DNA of 64,000 nt from Rossellomorea arthrocnemi (lineage in GTDB: Bacteria > Bacillota > Bacilli > Bacillales > Bacillaceae_B), in contig NZ_CAJGBF010000015.1 of assembly GCF_904424705.1 (NCBI RefSeq), forward strand, positions 37,146 through 101,145, given 5' to 3'. Positions 1-8,055 of this stretch are shown here, piece by piece; within the stretch, counting starts at the first letter, position 1; every line of letters starts with the position of its first letter. Below the pieces are notes generated by a model. The model ran no database searches, was not told the origin of the DNA, and was given only the letters and a program-made list of their open reading frames with translations. The translations under genes and the position numbers were made by a program.

Positions 1-1541
1 TCAATCACATCAAAGTTATAGGAGCGGTAGTCACCGTTCACAAGGTTTTGTTCCTCTGATTTAGAAGGATCGATTTGATTGAATTGTCCAGAAGACATTT
101 CCAGCCATTCTTTCACGTCAGCACCTGTAAGCAGCACGGCTTGTAGTGTGTTTGGATAGAGGTACAGGTCAGATACGTTCTTAATCGCGATTTCACCCGC
201 AGGGATGTCTGTATAATAATCAGGATTCGCACGTGTACCCGCTTTGAAAGGGGCTCCTGCAGATAGAACCGGGATACCATCATATTCTGTCCCTTTAATA
301 TACTTTTCGATATACCATTTCTGGGCATTCGTCACGATCTGTACAGATGGATCATCACTCACTAATGCAAAGTAACTGTTGATTGGGGATGTCGTCTCAC
401 CAACTGCACTGCGGACCCATTCAATCGTCGCCTCGTGCTCTTCTTTCACTGCGTCGAGGATGCTTTGGTCTGCCTCAACAGCTGGTGTTCCGTCTGGATT
501 TAGAATAGAGCGGGTGGAAGCCTGCGTATTCGTCACATTCCATTTCCCGTCTTTTAATTCAAGTTCAAGGTCAACCAGTCCGAGATGATCTCCCCAGGAA
601 CCAGGCATAACCGATCCGACACCATTGATCGTTCCTTTCTTCACGTCTACCCCTTCAATCCCACTATACGAATCAGAAGGGAAGACCCCATGTGAATGGC
701 CAAACAAAATCGCGTTGACTCCCTCTACTTTAGAAAGGTCATATGTTGCGTTTTCCTCCATGCCCTCTTGGGTCACATTCCCGATACCGGAGTGAGGTAT
801 GGCAACGATCACGTCGGCTCCTTCAGCTTTCATTTGAGGAACGTATTTGTTAGCTGTTTCTATGATATCTTTTACGACCACTTTTCCTTCAAGATTTGCT
901 TTGTCCCACTGCATGATCTGAGGAGGGACAAATCCAATAACTCCTACTTTAATGGAATGTGATTCACCATCTTCATCGACAACAGTTCGATCAAGAATTT
1001 CATAAGGTTTAAAGAAGTTTTTATCATTATCGGGATTCCCGTCTTTATCGTCTACGTACACATTGGCGTTCACATATGGGAAGTTTGAACCTTTCAGTGA
1101 TGTGCCCAGGAAATCAAGTCCATAATTGAATTCATGGTTTCCGATGTTTCCGGCATCATAGTTTAATAGATTCATCGCTTTGTAAACCGGATGTGTTTCC
1201 CCATCTTGCAGAGGATCCTCTTTCGCTACATAATCACCAAGGGGATTTCCCTGGATCAGATCTCCGTTATCGAACAATAAAGAGTTCTGAGATTCAGCAC
1301 GGGCTTGCTTAATCAAGGTCGCCGTTTTGGCTAGTCCATATTTATCTGTTGCTGTATCCTGATAGTAATCATAGTTTACGAGGTTCACGTGGATGTCAGT
1401 TGTTTCAAGTATACGGAGTTTTACAATATCTTTGTCCATGACATCAGCATATGTAATCGAAGGAGTGGCTTGTGGAATCAGAAGGCCAAGGACTAAAGCA
1501 GTACCAACAATGACTTTTTTCTTTTTAGCGGTTTTTTTCAA
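1..1541 (-). CDS. 2',3'-cyclic-nucleotide 2'-phosphodiesterase/3'-nucleotidase, C-terminus cut by the window edge
   Basis: Exported bifunctional enzyme of the CpdB/YfkN type, which hydrolyses 2',3'-cyclic nucleotides and 3'-nucleotides outside the membrane to recover nucleoside and phosphate. The first 30 or so residues are a Sec signal (Lys-rich start KKTAKKKK, hydrophobic VGTALVLGLLIPQA). Then come metallophosphoesterase motifs: TTDIHVN, FDNGDLIQG, GNHEFNYG and FGHSHG, followed by the start of the 5'-nucleotidase C-terminal domain. About 513 residues are visible and the rest lies beyond position 1. The start is a TTG at 1541 with an AGGGGAG ribosome site 5-10 nt upstream; no ATG fits as well. 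Family assignment is firm; the split between phosphodiesterase and plain 5'-nucleotidase activity is inferred. Confidence 0.88.
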   Translation of the reverse strand, partial: MKKTAKKKKVIVGTALVLGLLIPQATPSITYADVMDKDIVKLRILETTDIHVNLVNYDYYQDTATDKYGLAKTATLIKQARAESQNSLLFDNGDLIQGNPLGDYVAKEDPLQDGETHPVYKAMNLLNYDAGNIGNHEFNYGLDFLGTSLKGSNFPYVNANVYVDDKDGNPDNDKNFFKPYEILDRTVVDEDGESHSIKVGVIGFVPPQIMQWDKANLEGKVVVKDIIETANKYVPQMKAEGADVIVAIPHSGIGNVTQEGMEENATYDLSKVEGVNAILFGHSHGVFPSDSYSGIEGVDVKKGTINGVGSVMPGSWGDHLGLVDLELELKDGKWNVTNTQASTRSILNPDGTPAVEADQSILDAVKEEHEATIEWVRSAVGETTSPINSYFALVSDDPSVQIVTNAQKWYIEKYIKGTEYDGIPVLSAGAPFKAGTRANPDYYTDIPAGEIAIKNVSDLYLYPNTLQAVLLTGADVKEWLEMSSGQFNQIDPSKSEEQNLVNGDYRSYNFDVI

Positions 1542-1789
1542 CGGAATCTCCCCTATATATGTATTTACTGCCAAACAATTACATGCTAGCACATCCATCT
1601 GAAAGGAAAATGATTAAAAAGTATGGTTTATTAGAAAAATGTAAAAGTTTTGTTGAGAGTCCCCAGCTCCGATTTGCTTGTTTACTTTTAGCAGTTTTAT
1701 AAGATAGGATAGAACGTATAAAAAATATGCTATAACATCTATTCATCCACTAAAATATACAATTAAATAAAAAGAGAGGAGGAAGCAAG

Positions 1790-2692
1790 TTGGCTCGATT
1801 ATACACCGCATTAATTGGTTTAAGCCTGATCTGGGGTATGTCTTTCGTTTTCATTAAATGGTTGGTTGAACCTGCGGGAGTGTGGGGGACGGTGTTTTTA
1901 CGGTGTCTGGCTGGGGCCCTCATACTTCTTCCGATTTTCTTCCTGCAGAGGAGAAAGGAAGGAAAGAAACCACTTCCTTTTTGGAAACTGTTTGTTGTGG
2001 GAATAGGGAATGCCGCGCTGCCTTGGACCCTGATCGCCTTAAGTGAAACGCAAATCAACAGCAACACTGCTTCTATCCTGAACGCGACTACACCGATTTG
2101 GACTGGGCTGGTTGGATTTTTATTCTTTTCCGTTGTGTTGACGGGGTTTCAATGGATCGGCATCGGCGTCGGATTCATCGGTATCCTCGTGCTGATGAAC
2201 TTTGAAGTGAGCGGCATCCTTTCGTCTGATTTTGTAGGGGTGGGAACGATGGTACTGGCAACGATGAGCTATGCGCTTGCTTCCCAGTTCACTAAAAAAC
2301 ACCTTGCAGGAACAAGTGTGGTCGTGATTTCCACTTTTCAGCTGTTGATCGGGGCCGCGGTAGGGTTTGTGGGGATGATGATCACAGATCCAATCTCTGT
2401 CGGGGATTTAGTATCAGGTGAGGTCATTCTGGGGATTTTAGGACTAGGCTGCCTTGGGTCCGGAGTGGCGACACTCCTTTATTTCTACATCATGACCAAC
2501 GGAAGTCCTGAATTTGCGTCGACTGTGACGTATTTGATACCGGGGACTGCGATGATCTGGGGGTTCGTGCTTCTAAGGGAGCCCGTTACCCATAATCTGA
2601 TAGTAGGATTGTTGATCATATTCGCTGGGGTATTCCTATCCTCCAGAAAATCGAAAAAAATCATGACGTCCCTGCCTGCAGGGACGAGGTAA
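1790..2692 (+). CDS. EamA/DMT-superfamily transporter
   Basis: Ten-helix integral membrane protein of 300 residues with two tandem EamA repeats (about 1-140 and 150-290), the architecture of drug/metabolite exporters. The N-terminal signature IGLSLIWGMSFVFIKW and the second-half segment PGTAMIWGFVLLREPV are typical of the family, the latter being the conserved Pro/Glu motif of helix 9. Start is TTG with a strong GAGAGGAGG site 7 nt upstream. It is monocistronic and divergent from the nucleotidase. The substrate cannot be read from the sequence; relatives export amino acids, purine-like metabolites or drugs. Confidence 0.88.
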   Translation: MARLYTALIGLSLIWGMSFVFIKWLVEPAGVWGTVFLRCLAGALILLPIFFLQRRKEGKKPLPFWKLFVVGIGNAALPWTLIALSETQINSNTASILNATTPIWTGLVGFLFFSVVLTGFQWIGIGVGFIGILVLMNFEVSGILSSDFVGVGTMVLATMSYALASQFTKKHLAGTSVVVISTFQLLIGAAVGFVGMMITDPISVGDLVSGEVILGILGLGCLGSGVATLLYFYIMTNGSPEFASTVTYLIPGTAMIWGFVLLREPVTHNLIVGLLIIFAGVFLSSRKSKKIMTSLPAGTR

Positions 2693-2697
2693 GACCT

Positions 2698-2773
2698 TTA
2701 AACAAACGTTTGATTAACATGTTGGAACCCTTTTATAGAAGGGGTTTAGCAGACTAATCAAACGTTTGTTTAA
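2698..2773. promoter_or_regulatory. Two 19-bp inverted copies of a palindromic site (CAAACGTTTG core)
   Basis: TTAAACAAACGTTTGATTA (2698-2716) is repeated exactly in inverted orientation at 2755-2773. Each copy is itself built on the palindrome CAAACGTTTG. The space between holds an imperfect hairpin (AACCCTT / AAGGGGTT). Two symmetric sites of this size upstream of the PilZ gene look like operators for a dimeric repressor, possibly TetR-type. A cruciform or a factor-independent terminator for the preceding gene is the alternative, but there is no clear T-run. Confidence 0.5.
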
Positions 2774-2887
2774 TTTATTTAAATCATAATATCTGCCTAA
2801 AAGTTTTATTTGCTATAATCGATGATGAGAATATGTACCCTGTATCTGGTTATGTAAATTTCTCAATTTAAATGGAGGTGAATGGTT

Positions 2888-3250
2888 ATGAAATATAAAA
2901 GAGATGAATCCTATCGCTTTACTTTCTCGGAGCCCATTTCCTGTTCCTTCACCATTGTTGGAGTTGGGGAACAAACGATTCAATCCAAGGTCGCCAAAGG
3001 GGAGATTATGGATCTTAGCCCCCAGGGTTGCAAACTTCAGTCGTTGTTAGATATTCATTTAGAAAAGGAAGTCAGGCTTCAGGTAGAATTCAAGCTTGAT
3101 GAAGAGTTTGCTGGAATCCTTGCCGTAGGGGTCATACAGTGGAAGAAACGAAAAGGAATTTCTCACTATCAGTATGGAATCCGGTTTGTAAAGGACGATG
3201 TTTTGAAAAATAAAATTACAGATGACTTGAAGAAATATGTGAGAAAGTAA
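2888..3250 (+). CDS. PilZ-domain protein (candidate c-di-GMP receptor)
   Basis: Small cytoplasmic protein of 120 residues that looks like a stand-alone PilZ domain. The DLSPQGCKL segment is the D/NxSxxG motif, and the basic stretch KYKRDESYR near the N-terminus occupies the place of the RxxxR motif, but with four residues between the arginines instead of three. The C-terminal part ends in the QYGIRFV strand common in PilZ folds. The ATG at 2888 is preferred over that at 2882 because the GGAGGTG site ends about 7 nt before it. Ligand binding is inferred, and the altered RxxxR spacing leaves it uncertain. A c-di-GMP riboswitch elsewhere in the window (33.8 kb) shows the signal is used here. Confidence 0.75.
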   Translation: MKYKRDESYRFTFSEPISCSFTIVGVGEQTIQSKVAKGEIMDLSPQGCKLQSLLDIHLEKEVRLQVEFKLDEEFAGILAVGVIQWKKRKGISHYQYGIRFVKDDVLKNKITDDLKKYVRK

Positions 3251-3280
3251 TTCGAAGCGCCTGCCTGAAACTGATAATTG

Positions 3281-3312
3281 GGATCCACTGACCGACTGAG
3301 TGGATCCTTTTT
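3281..3312 (+). terminator. Terminator after the PilZ gene
   Basis: Perfect 9-bp stem GGATCCACT / AGTGGATCC with a 9-nt loop, followed by TTTTT. Confidence 0.9.
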
Positions 3313-3481
3313 CCGTTGTTGATTTCAAGAGGTTTGAGTTTTTCCTCTGAATCTGATGCAAAAAATGACATATTCATATAAAATGGTTAGGATACATAGC
3401 TTAGTACAGACAAGTTAATGTGGTGAACCATTCGAACTTGCTTCATCATTTGATAAAATAAAAAATAAGGATGGTAATTCT

Positions 3482-4333
3482 ATGAAAACGGCAATTGTAA
3501 CGGATAGTACTGCCTACATCCCGAAAGAATTGCGTGATCAACTCAACATACATATGATTCCTCTCAGCGTCATTTTCGGAGGAGAAACCTATCAAGAAGA
3601 AGTTGATATTACGGCAAGCGAATTTTACGAAGAGGTCAGCATACAAGATAAGCTTCCCACGACATCACAGCCCCCGGTAGGAAAGTTCGTCGAGCTATTC
3701 GAGGAGCTTTCTAAAGACTATGATGCAGTCATTTCCATTCACTTATCCAGTGGAATCAGCGGGACGTACCAAGGAGCCGTTCAGGCAGGGGAAATGGTGA
3801 AAGGTATTGACGTTTATCCCTATGATTCGGAGATCAGCTGCATGATCCAAGGCTTTTATGCCATTGAAGGTGCGAAACTTGTCCGTGAGGGGAAAGGTGC
3901 TGAAGAAATCATTTCGTTATTGGATGAAATGAAGCAATCGGTTCACGCCTACTTCATGGTCGATGATCTTGCTCATCTGCAGCGCGGCGGCAGGCTATCA
4001 CAAGCCCAGGCGATCATTGGGAGCCTGTTGCAGGTGAAACCTTTACTGCATTTTGTTGATAAAGTGATTGTTCCGTTCGAGAAGATCCGCACACGCAAAA
4101 AAGCCCTGAAACGGGTAGAAGACCTCCTTGGAGAAGCTGTAAGTTCCGGGGAGGAGTTTCAAGCATCCATCATCCATGCGAATCGGGAAGAAGATGCGAT
4201 TCAGTGGAGAAATGAACTACAAGAGAAGTATCCCAACGTGGAATTCAATGTAAGTTATTTCGGTCCAGTCATTGGGACTCATTTAGGTGAGGGGTCGATG
4301 GGGATGGGATGGGCACGGAAGATGAGTCGGTAG
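3482..4333 (+). CDS. degV: DegV-family fatty-acid-binding protein
   Basis: 283-residue DegV protein. The family binds a fatty acid between two domains and, as FakB, presents it to a fatty-acid kinase. The start MKTAIVTDSTAYIP carries the conserved TDST motif. The segment PTTSQPPVGKF and the serine-rich ISIHLSSGISGTYQGA match the acyl-binding residues, and the C-terminal half contains the RGGRLS motif. Gene position just before comFA is the usual Bacillus arrangement. It has an ordinary AAGGATGG ribosome site. No kinase partner lies in the window. Confidence 0.92.
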   Translation: MKTAIVTDSTAYIPKELRDQLNIHMIPLSVIFGGETYQEEVDITASEFYEEVSIQDKLPTTSQPPVGKFVELFEELSKDYDAVISIHLSSGISGTYQGAVQAGEMVKGIDVYPYDSEISCMIQGFYAIEGAKLVREGKGAEEIISLLDEMKQSVHAYFMVDDLAHLQRGGRLSQAQAIIGSLLQVKPLLHFVDKVIVPFEKIRTRKKALKRVEDLLGEAVSSGEEFQASIIHANREEDAIQWRNELQEKYPNVEFNVSYFGPVIGTHLGEGSMGMGWARKMSR

Positions 4334-4340
4334 GAGAAGT

Positions 4341-4411
4341 GTACCAGGTACATGCTGCATTCCCTACTCCCAAAGGTGCCAGGCACAAAACGATTATTTC
4401 GTGCCTGGCAC
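4341..4411. repeat. REP-like palindromes GTGCC(A/T)GGCAC, probably also the degV terminator
   Basis: GTGCCAGGCAC at 4376-4386 and its inverted partner GTGCCTGGCAC at 4401-4411 form a strong hairpin followed by a T-rich tract (TGTTTTTGTTTTTG). The two copies start 25 bp apart, the same period as in the arrays around 19-20 kb. A diverged copy, GTACCAGGTAC, lies at 4341-4351. Confidence 0.85.
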
Positions 4412-4481
4412 TGTTTTTGTTTTTGCAGGATTTTCCTACCCTGATGTAGAATACATTATTATCCAAAAAGGAGTGATGTAT

Positions 4482-5966
4482 GTGCGTTTTGCTATAATGG
4501 AACATCGATTAACCCCTGAACCCCTTGTGAAAGAGCCTGCCCCCCTTCTCCAAAAGATCTCAGAATTCACTTCCTTTCCACCTCAACCACTTAATCCATC
4601 CTTTCATTTTTCATCAGAGCTTCAATCTTATTTAAGTGGAAGATCTTTATTAGTAGACGAGATTCCATTTTCAATGGATACCCTCTTTGAGCATTATGTG
4701 AATGGCTATGTTTCATATGGGAAAGGTGTATTTAATGGCCAATGTCGCCGATGCGGGAATGACAGACCCCATTTATTTGCTGCTTTCAATTGCTCGAGAT
4801 GCCGAACGAAATGCACCTACTGCCGGAAATGCATCATGATGGGCAGAGTGTCGGAATGTACACCGCTGTTAAGATGGACTGGGTCTGAACCGAAGCCTCC
4901 ACCGGTAACATATGACTGGTCCGGAACCCTTTCGGAAGCGCAGAAGGCAGCCTCCGAGCAATTGAAATCCGACATTCAATCATATAACGATCTCCTCATC
5001 TGGGCTGTATGCGGAGCCGGCAAGACCGAGGTGCTTTTTGAAGGAATAGCTGAAGCCCTTCAGCAACATAAACGCGTCTGCATTGCCGCCCCACGTACAG
5101 ACGTCATTCTTGAACTGTCTCCCCGTCTCAAAGCCGTTTTCCCAAACACACCAATTACCACCCTGTATGGTGGCACAGAAGAACGTCATACATATGGTCA
5201 CCTCGTTCTCTCGACTACCCATCAACTGTATCGTTACAAGGAAGCCTTTGATGTCATGATCATAGATGAAGTCGACGCTTTCCCGTATTCCTTCGACCAT
5301 TCCCTGCAATGGGCTGTAGAAAAGGCTCGGAAATCCGATTCTTCACTTATTTATCTGACAGCAACTCCAGATTCCAAAACACAACAGGAATGTACGAAGG
5401 GAACAAGAAACTTCACCCAAATCCCAGCCCGCTTTCACCGATATCCAATCCCACATCCCAGGTTTGTCTGGTGTGGCCTTTGGAAAAAATCCCTGGAGAA
5501 AAATCGCATTCCCTCTGTTTTGAAAAAATGGACCTCATTAAAGCTTCAGCAATCGAAACAAGCCCTTATCTTCTTTCCAACAGTCGAACTCATGAAAAAA
5601 TCCCTGCCTCTTTTTCAAGAATTGGACCCCCTCATCAAATCGGTTCACGCTGAAGATCCTCAACGCAAAGAAAAGGTGATGAAGATGAGGAAAGGAGAAA
5701 TTCCTATTTTACTTACGACCACCATTTTAGAACGGGGAGTGACGATTCCGAACATTGATGTCGCCGTTCTTGGTGCAGAAGAAAAGATCTTTACGGAGAG
5801 CGCACTTGTCCAGATTGCCGGAAGGGTGGGGAGAAGTTCTGAATATCCAACGGGGGACATCATTTATTTTCATTACGGGCGAACAAGGGGGATGATTAAG
5901 GCATTGCTTCATATTGACCGTATGAATAATGAAGCCAGGAAACGGGGATTGATTCATGGAAAGTAA
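4482..5966 (+). CDS. comFA: ComFA, DNA-translocating DEAD-box-like helicase of competence
   Basis: ATPase that drives single-stranded transforming DNA into the cytoplasm. In about 494 residues it shows a four-cysteine zinc cluster (CRRC, CSRC, CTYC, CRKC; about 88-117), Walker A AVCGAGKTE (about 165-173), the DEVD box of Walker B, the YLTATP motif III, and the helicase C-terminal motifs TTTILERGVTIPN and QIAGRVGRS. The start is uncertain: GTG 4482 lies 8 nt after AAAAGGAG, while ATG 4476 is too close to it, and ATG 4497 is also possible. It overlaps comFC by 11 bp; no comFB lies between, unlike B. subtilis. Confidence 0.93.
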   Translation: MRFAIMEHRLTPEPLVKEPAPLLQKISEFTSFPPQPLNPSFHFSSELQSYLSGRSLLVDEIPFSMDTLFEHYVNGYVSYGKGVFNGQCRRCGNDRPHLFAAFNCSRCRTKCTYCRKCIMMGRVSECTPLLRWTGSEPKPPPVTYDWSGTLSEAQKAASEQLKSDIQSYNDLLIWAVCGAGKTEVLFEGIAEALQQHKRVCIAAPRTDVILELSPRLKAVFPNTPITTLYGGTEERHTYGHLVLSTTHQLYRYKEAFDVMIIDEVDAFPYSFDHSLQWAVEKARKSDSSLIYLTATPDSKTQQECTKGTRNFTQIPARFHRYPIPHPRFVWCGLWKKSLEKNRIPSVLKKWTSLKLQQSKQALIFFPTVELMKKSLPLFQELDPLIKSVHAEDPQRKEKVMKMRKGEIPILLTTTILERGVTIPNIDVAVLGAEEKIFTESALVQIAGRVGRSSEYPTGDIIYFHYGRTRGMIKALLHIDRMNNEARKRGLIHGK

Positions 5967-6657
5967 CTGTTTGAATTGTGAAGGAGAATGGGTGGAGGCG
6001 ATGTCTTGGAGGGCATTATTTAACAGAGAGCCTCACTTTCTTTGTCAGGCATGTCAGGGGAAACTGGAGAAAATAGAAGGGAAACGTTGTATAGGATGTT
6101 CCCGGTCAATGGATGATCTGCCTTCTAATCTCGTAAAAGGTGATACCTGTCTGGACTGTCATCGGTGGAATCTGGACCCTGAATGGAAGGGAATCCTTCA
6201 TAAAAATAATTCAGTTTATAACTATAATGATTTTTTGAAAGAATTCCTGGCCAGATACAAGTATCGTGGTGACTACGCCTTGGCAAGAGCATTCTCTCAT
6301 ACAATCAAGACGTATCTTGCTAAAACCGAATATGACCTCATCATCCCGATCCCACTCAGCGATGAACGCCTCTATGAAAGAGGGTTCAATCAATCTATTG
6401 CTCTCCTGGAAGAAGCAGAGGTCCGTCCCTCACCTATCCTCACACGATTGCATACGGAAAAACAGTCGAAGAAGACGCGGAAGGAACGCCTTCAACAGAA
6501 GCAGGTATTTCAGCTTGAAAAATCGGATCTTACGGGTAAATCCATCCTGTTATTTGATGATATTTATACGACGGGAACGACCTTAAGACAGGCAGCAAAA
6601 CGATTGAAGGATGCCGGGGCTGATAAGGTTTCTTCCTTAACTCTCGCCAGGGGTTAA
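5956..6657 (+). CDS. comFC: ComFC, phosphoribosyltransferase-like competence protein
   Basis: 233-residue ComF-family protein needed for natural transformation. The N-terminal part has paired cysteines (CLNC, CQAC, CIGC, CLDC) of a zinc-binding finger. The C-terminal half is a type I PRTase fold with the PRPP loop LLFDDIYTTGTT (about 188-199) and the upstream IPIPLSDERLYERGFNQ segment. Its start overlaps the end of comFA, so translation is probably coupled. The yvyF promoter begins inside its stop codon. Confidence 0.94.
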   Translation: MESNCLNCEGEWVEAMSWRALFNREPHFLCQACQGKLEKIEGKRCIGCSRSMDDLPSNLVKGDTCLDCHRWNLDPEWKGILHKNNSVYNYNDFLKEFLARYKYRGDYALARAFSHTIKTYLAKTEYDLIIPIPLSDERLYERGFNQSIALLEEAEVRPSPILTRLHTEKQSKKTRKERLQQKQVFQLEKSDLTGKSILLFDDIYTTGTTLRQAAKRLKDAGADKVSSLTLARG

Positions 6658-6681
6658 AGCTATCCTCCATTCTGCCGATAT
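6655..6681 (+). promoter_or_regulatory. Sigma-D promoter of yvyF-flgM operon
   Basis: TAAA (6655-6658), 15 nt, then GCCGATAT (6674-6681): an exact match to the B. subtilis sigma-D consensus. The -35 TAAA overlaps the TAA stop codon of comFC. Confidence 0.85.
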
Positions 6682-6717
6682 AATGGGTAAGAGAAGCTTC
6701 ACCGGGAGGAAATCATT

Positions 6718-7128
6718 ATGTCAGAAATCATCAACTGTCCACGCTGTAACGCCATTTTTATGCAAAATAAATTCCGTGATGTATGCGATAAATGTTTTAA
6801 AGAAGAAGAAAAAATGTACGAAACGGTCTATCAATTTTTGAAAAAGCGGGATAACCGTGCCGCCTCTATGGATCGTGTCATTGAAGTGACGGGTGTAGAC
6901 GAGGAACTCCTTTATAAATGGGTGAAAAAAGGCCGAATCCAGACGAGACAGTTTCCGAATATGGGATATCCTTGTGATAAATGCGGGAAGATTATAGTGA
7001 CGGGGAGGATTTGCAGTGATTGTTCCTTTGAACTTGCCAGTGATTTGAAAAAGTTTGAAACGGAGCAGGAATGGAAGAATAAATCAAAGGAATCCAGTCA
7101 GAGAACGTATTATACAATGAGAGATTAG
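6718..7128 (+). CDS. yvyF: YvyF, flagellar operon protein
   Basis: 136-residue protein of the family found between comFC and flgM in Bacillus flagellar operons. Two zinc-finger-like cysteine groups are visible, CPRCN/CDKC near the N-terminus and CDKC/CSDC around residues 85-105. Between them is a short MerR-like helix-turn-helix segment (DRVIEVTGVDEELLYKWVKKGRI). Its molecular role is not settled; regulation of late flagellar genes has been proposed for the family. It is expressed from the sigma-D promoter just upstream. Confidence 0.88.
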   Translation: MSEIINCPRCNAIFMQNKFRDVCDKCFKEEEKMYETVYQFLKKRDNRAASMDRVIEVTGVDEELLYKWVKKGRIQTRQFPNMGYPCDKCGKIIVTGRICSDCSFELASDLKKFETEQEWKNKSKESSQRTYYTMRD

Positions 7129-7178
7129 AACTAGTTGTCAGTAAAACAAATCAGGAAGAACTAACCAGTCTCTTCTAC

Positions 7179-7205
7179 TAAACAAAACGCGTTTACATCC
7201 GATAT
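7179..7205 (+). promoter_or_regulatory. Sigma-D promoter of flgM
   Basis: TAAA (7179-7182), 15 nt, TCCGATAT (7198-7205): one mismatch from the consensus. It gives FlgM its own feedback promoter in addition to the one before yvyF. Confidence 0.78.
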
Positions 7206-7247
7206 ACTAGATAGAAACAATGGACGTGATGAAAGCGAGGGAAAATG

Positions 7248-7514
7248 ATGAAGATTAACAATATCGGGAATCAGAACATTAATCCTTATAAGCGCAACCT
7301 TAACAAAATGGACCAGGTAGGCAAAACGGAAAAGACGGCCTCCGACAAAATTGAAATCTCTTCTGCTGCAAAAGAGATGCAGGAAGTTTCAAAATTAGGC
7401 AAAGAGCGTCAGGCCAGAGTAGAGTCTTTAAAAGATCAGGTCCAGAGCGGAAACTACACCATCGATCCGAAAGCCATTGCTAAAGGATTAAAACATTTTT
7501 ATAGCGGAAACTAA
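7248..7514 (+). CDS. flgM: FlgM, anti-sigma-D factor
   Basis: 88-residue anti-sigma factor that holds sigma-D until the hook-basal body is complete. The N-terminus MKINNIGNQNINPY matches Bacillus FlgM, as do the central KIEISSAAKEMQ segment and the C-terminal VQSGNYTIDPKAIAKGL helix pair that binds sigma factor. Of two consecutive ATGs the second (7248) matches the family start; its ribosome site GCGAGGG is modest. It is followed within 20 bp by flgN in one operon. Confidence 0.93.
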   Translation: MKINNIGNQNINPYKRNLNKMDQVGKTEKTASDKIEISSAAKEMQEVSKLGKERQARVESLKDQVQSGNYTIDPKAIAKGLKHFYSGN

Positions 7515-7531
7515 CAAAGGAGCGAACAAAC

Positions 7532-8026
7532 ATGTCAGCCAATGCATTGATGGCAACACTTGAAAAACTATATAAGCTGCATAAAAGTTTGTTCGATCTT
7601 TCTGTGGATAAAACCAATGTCATCAAAAAAGGTGATATGAATGAACTCGATCGTGTATTGAAGGATGAGCAGAAGCACCTGGCCGCCATCAATACGGTGG
7701 AAGCTGAGCGACAACGGGAATCCAGCCACTACCTACAATCACAGGGAGTGCCTTTCAACGAGGCACCAACGATATCTCAGTGTATCGAGCACAGCTCCCC
7801 CCAGGAGCAAGAAGCGCTCGCCCATTGGCAGCAAAAACTGGTCGGTATTATCGGAGAATTGAAGGTTCAAAATGAGCTGAATCAAAAGCTTGTCTATCAA
7901 TCTCTTCAATTCGTGAATATGAATCTATCCATGACGCAGCAACAGCCGGATCAATCAACCTATTCACGTCCTAACGGTGAAAAGAAATCACCGGTAAGTC
8001 GTTCCATCTTTGATTCGAAAGCATAG
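7532..8026 (+). CDS. flgN: FlgN, chaperone for the hook-filament junction proteins
   Basis: 164-residue, largely helical protein that binds FlgK and FlgL before export. The first 100 residues form the FlgN helical bundle (ATLEKLYKLHKSLFDLSVDKTNVIKKGDMNELDR), with the flexible, polar C-terminal tail typical of type III export chaperones. AAAGGAG lies 7 nt before the ATG. It sits directly between flgM and its client gene flgK. Confidence 0.9.
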   Translation: MSANALMATLEKLYKLHKSLFDLSVDKTNVIKKGDMNELDRVLKDEQKHLAAINTVEAERQRESSHYLQSQGVPFNEAPTISQCIEHSSPQEQEALAHWQQKLVGIIGELKVQNELNQKLVYQSLQFVNMNLSMTQQQPDQSTYSRPNGEKKSPVSRSIFDSKA

Positions 8027-8055
8027 CACTTACTAATTGAAACGGAGGCAACACC

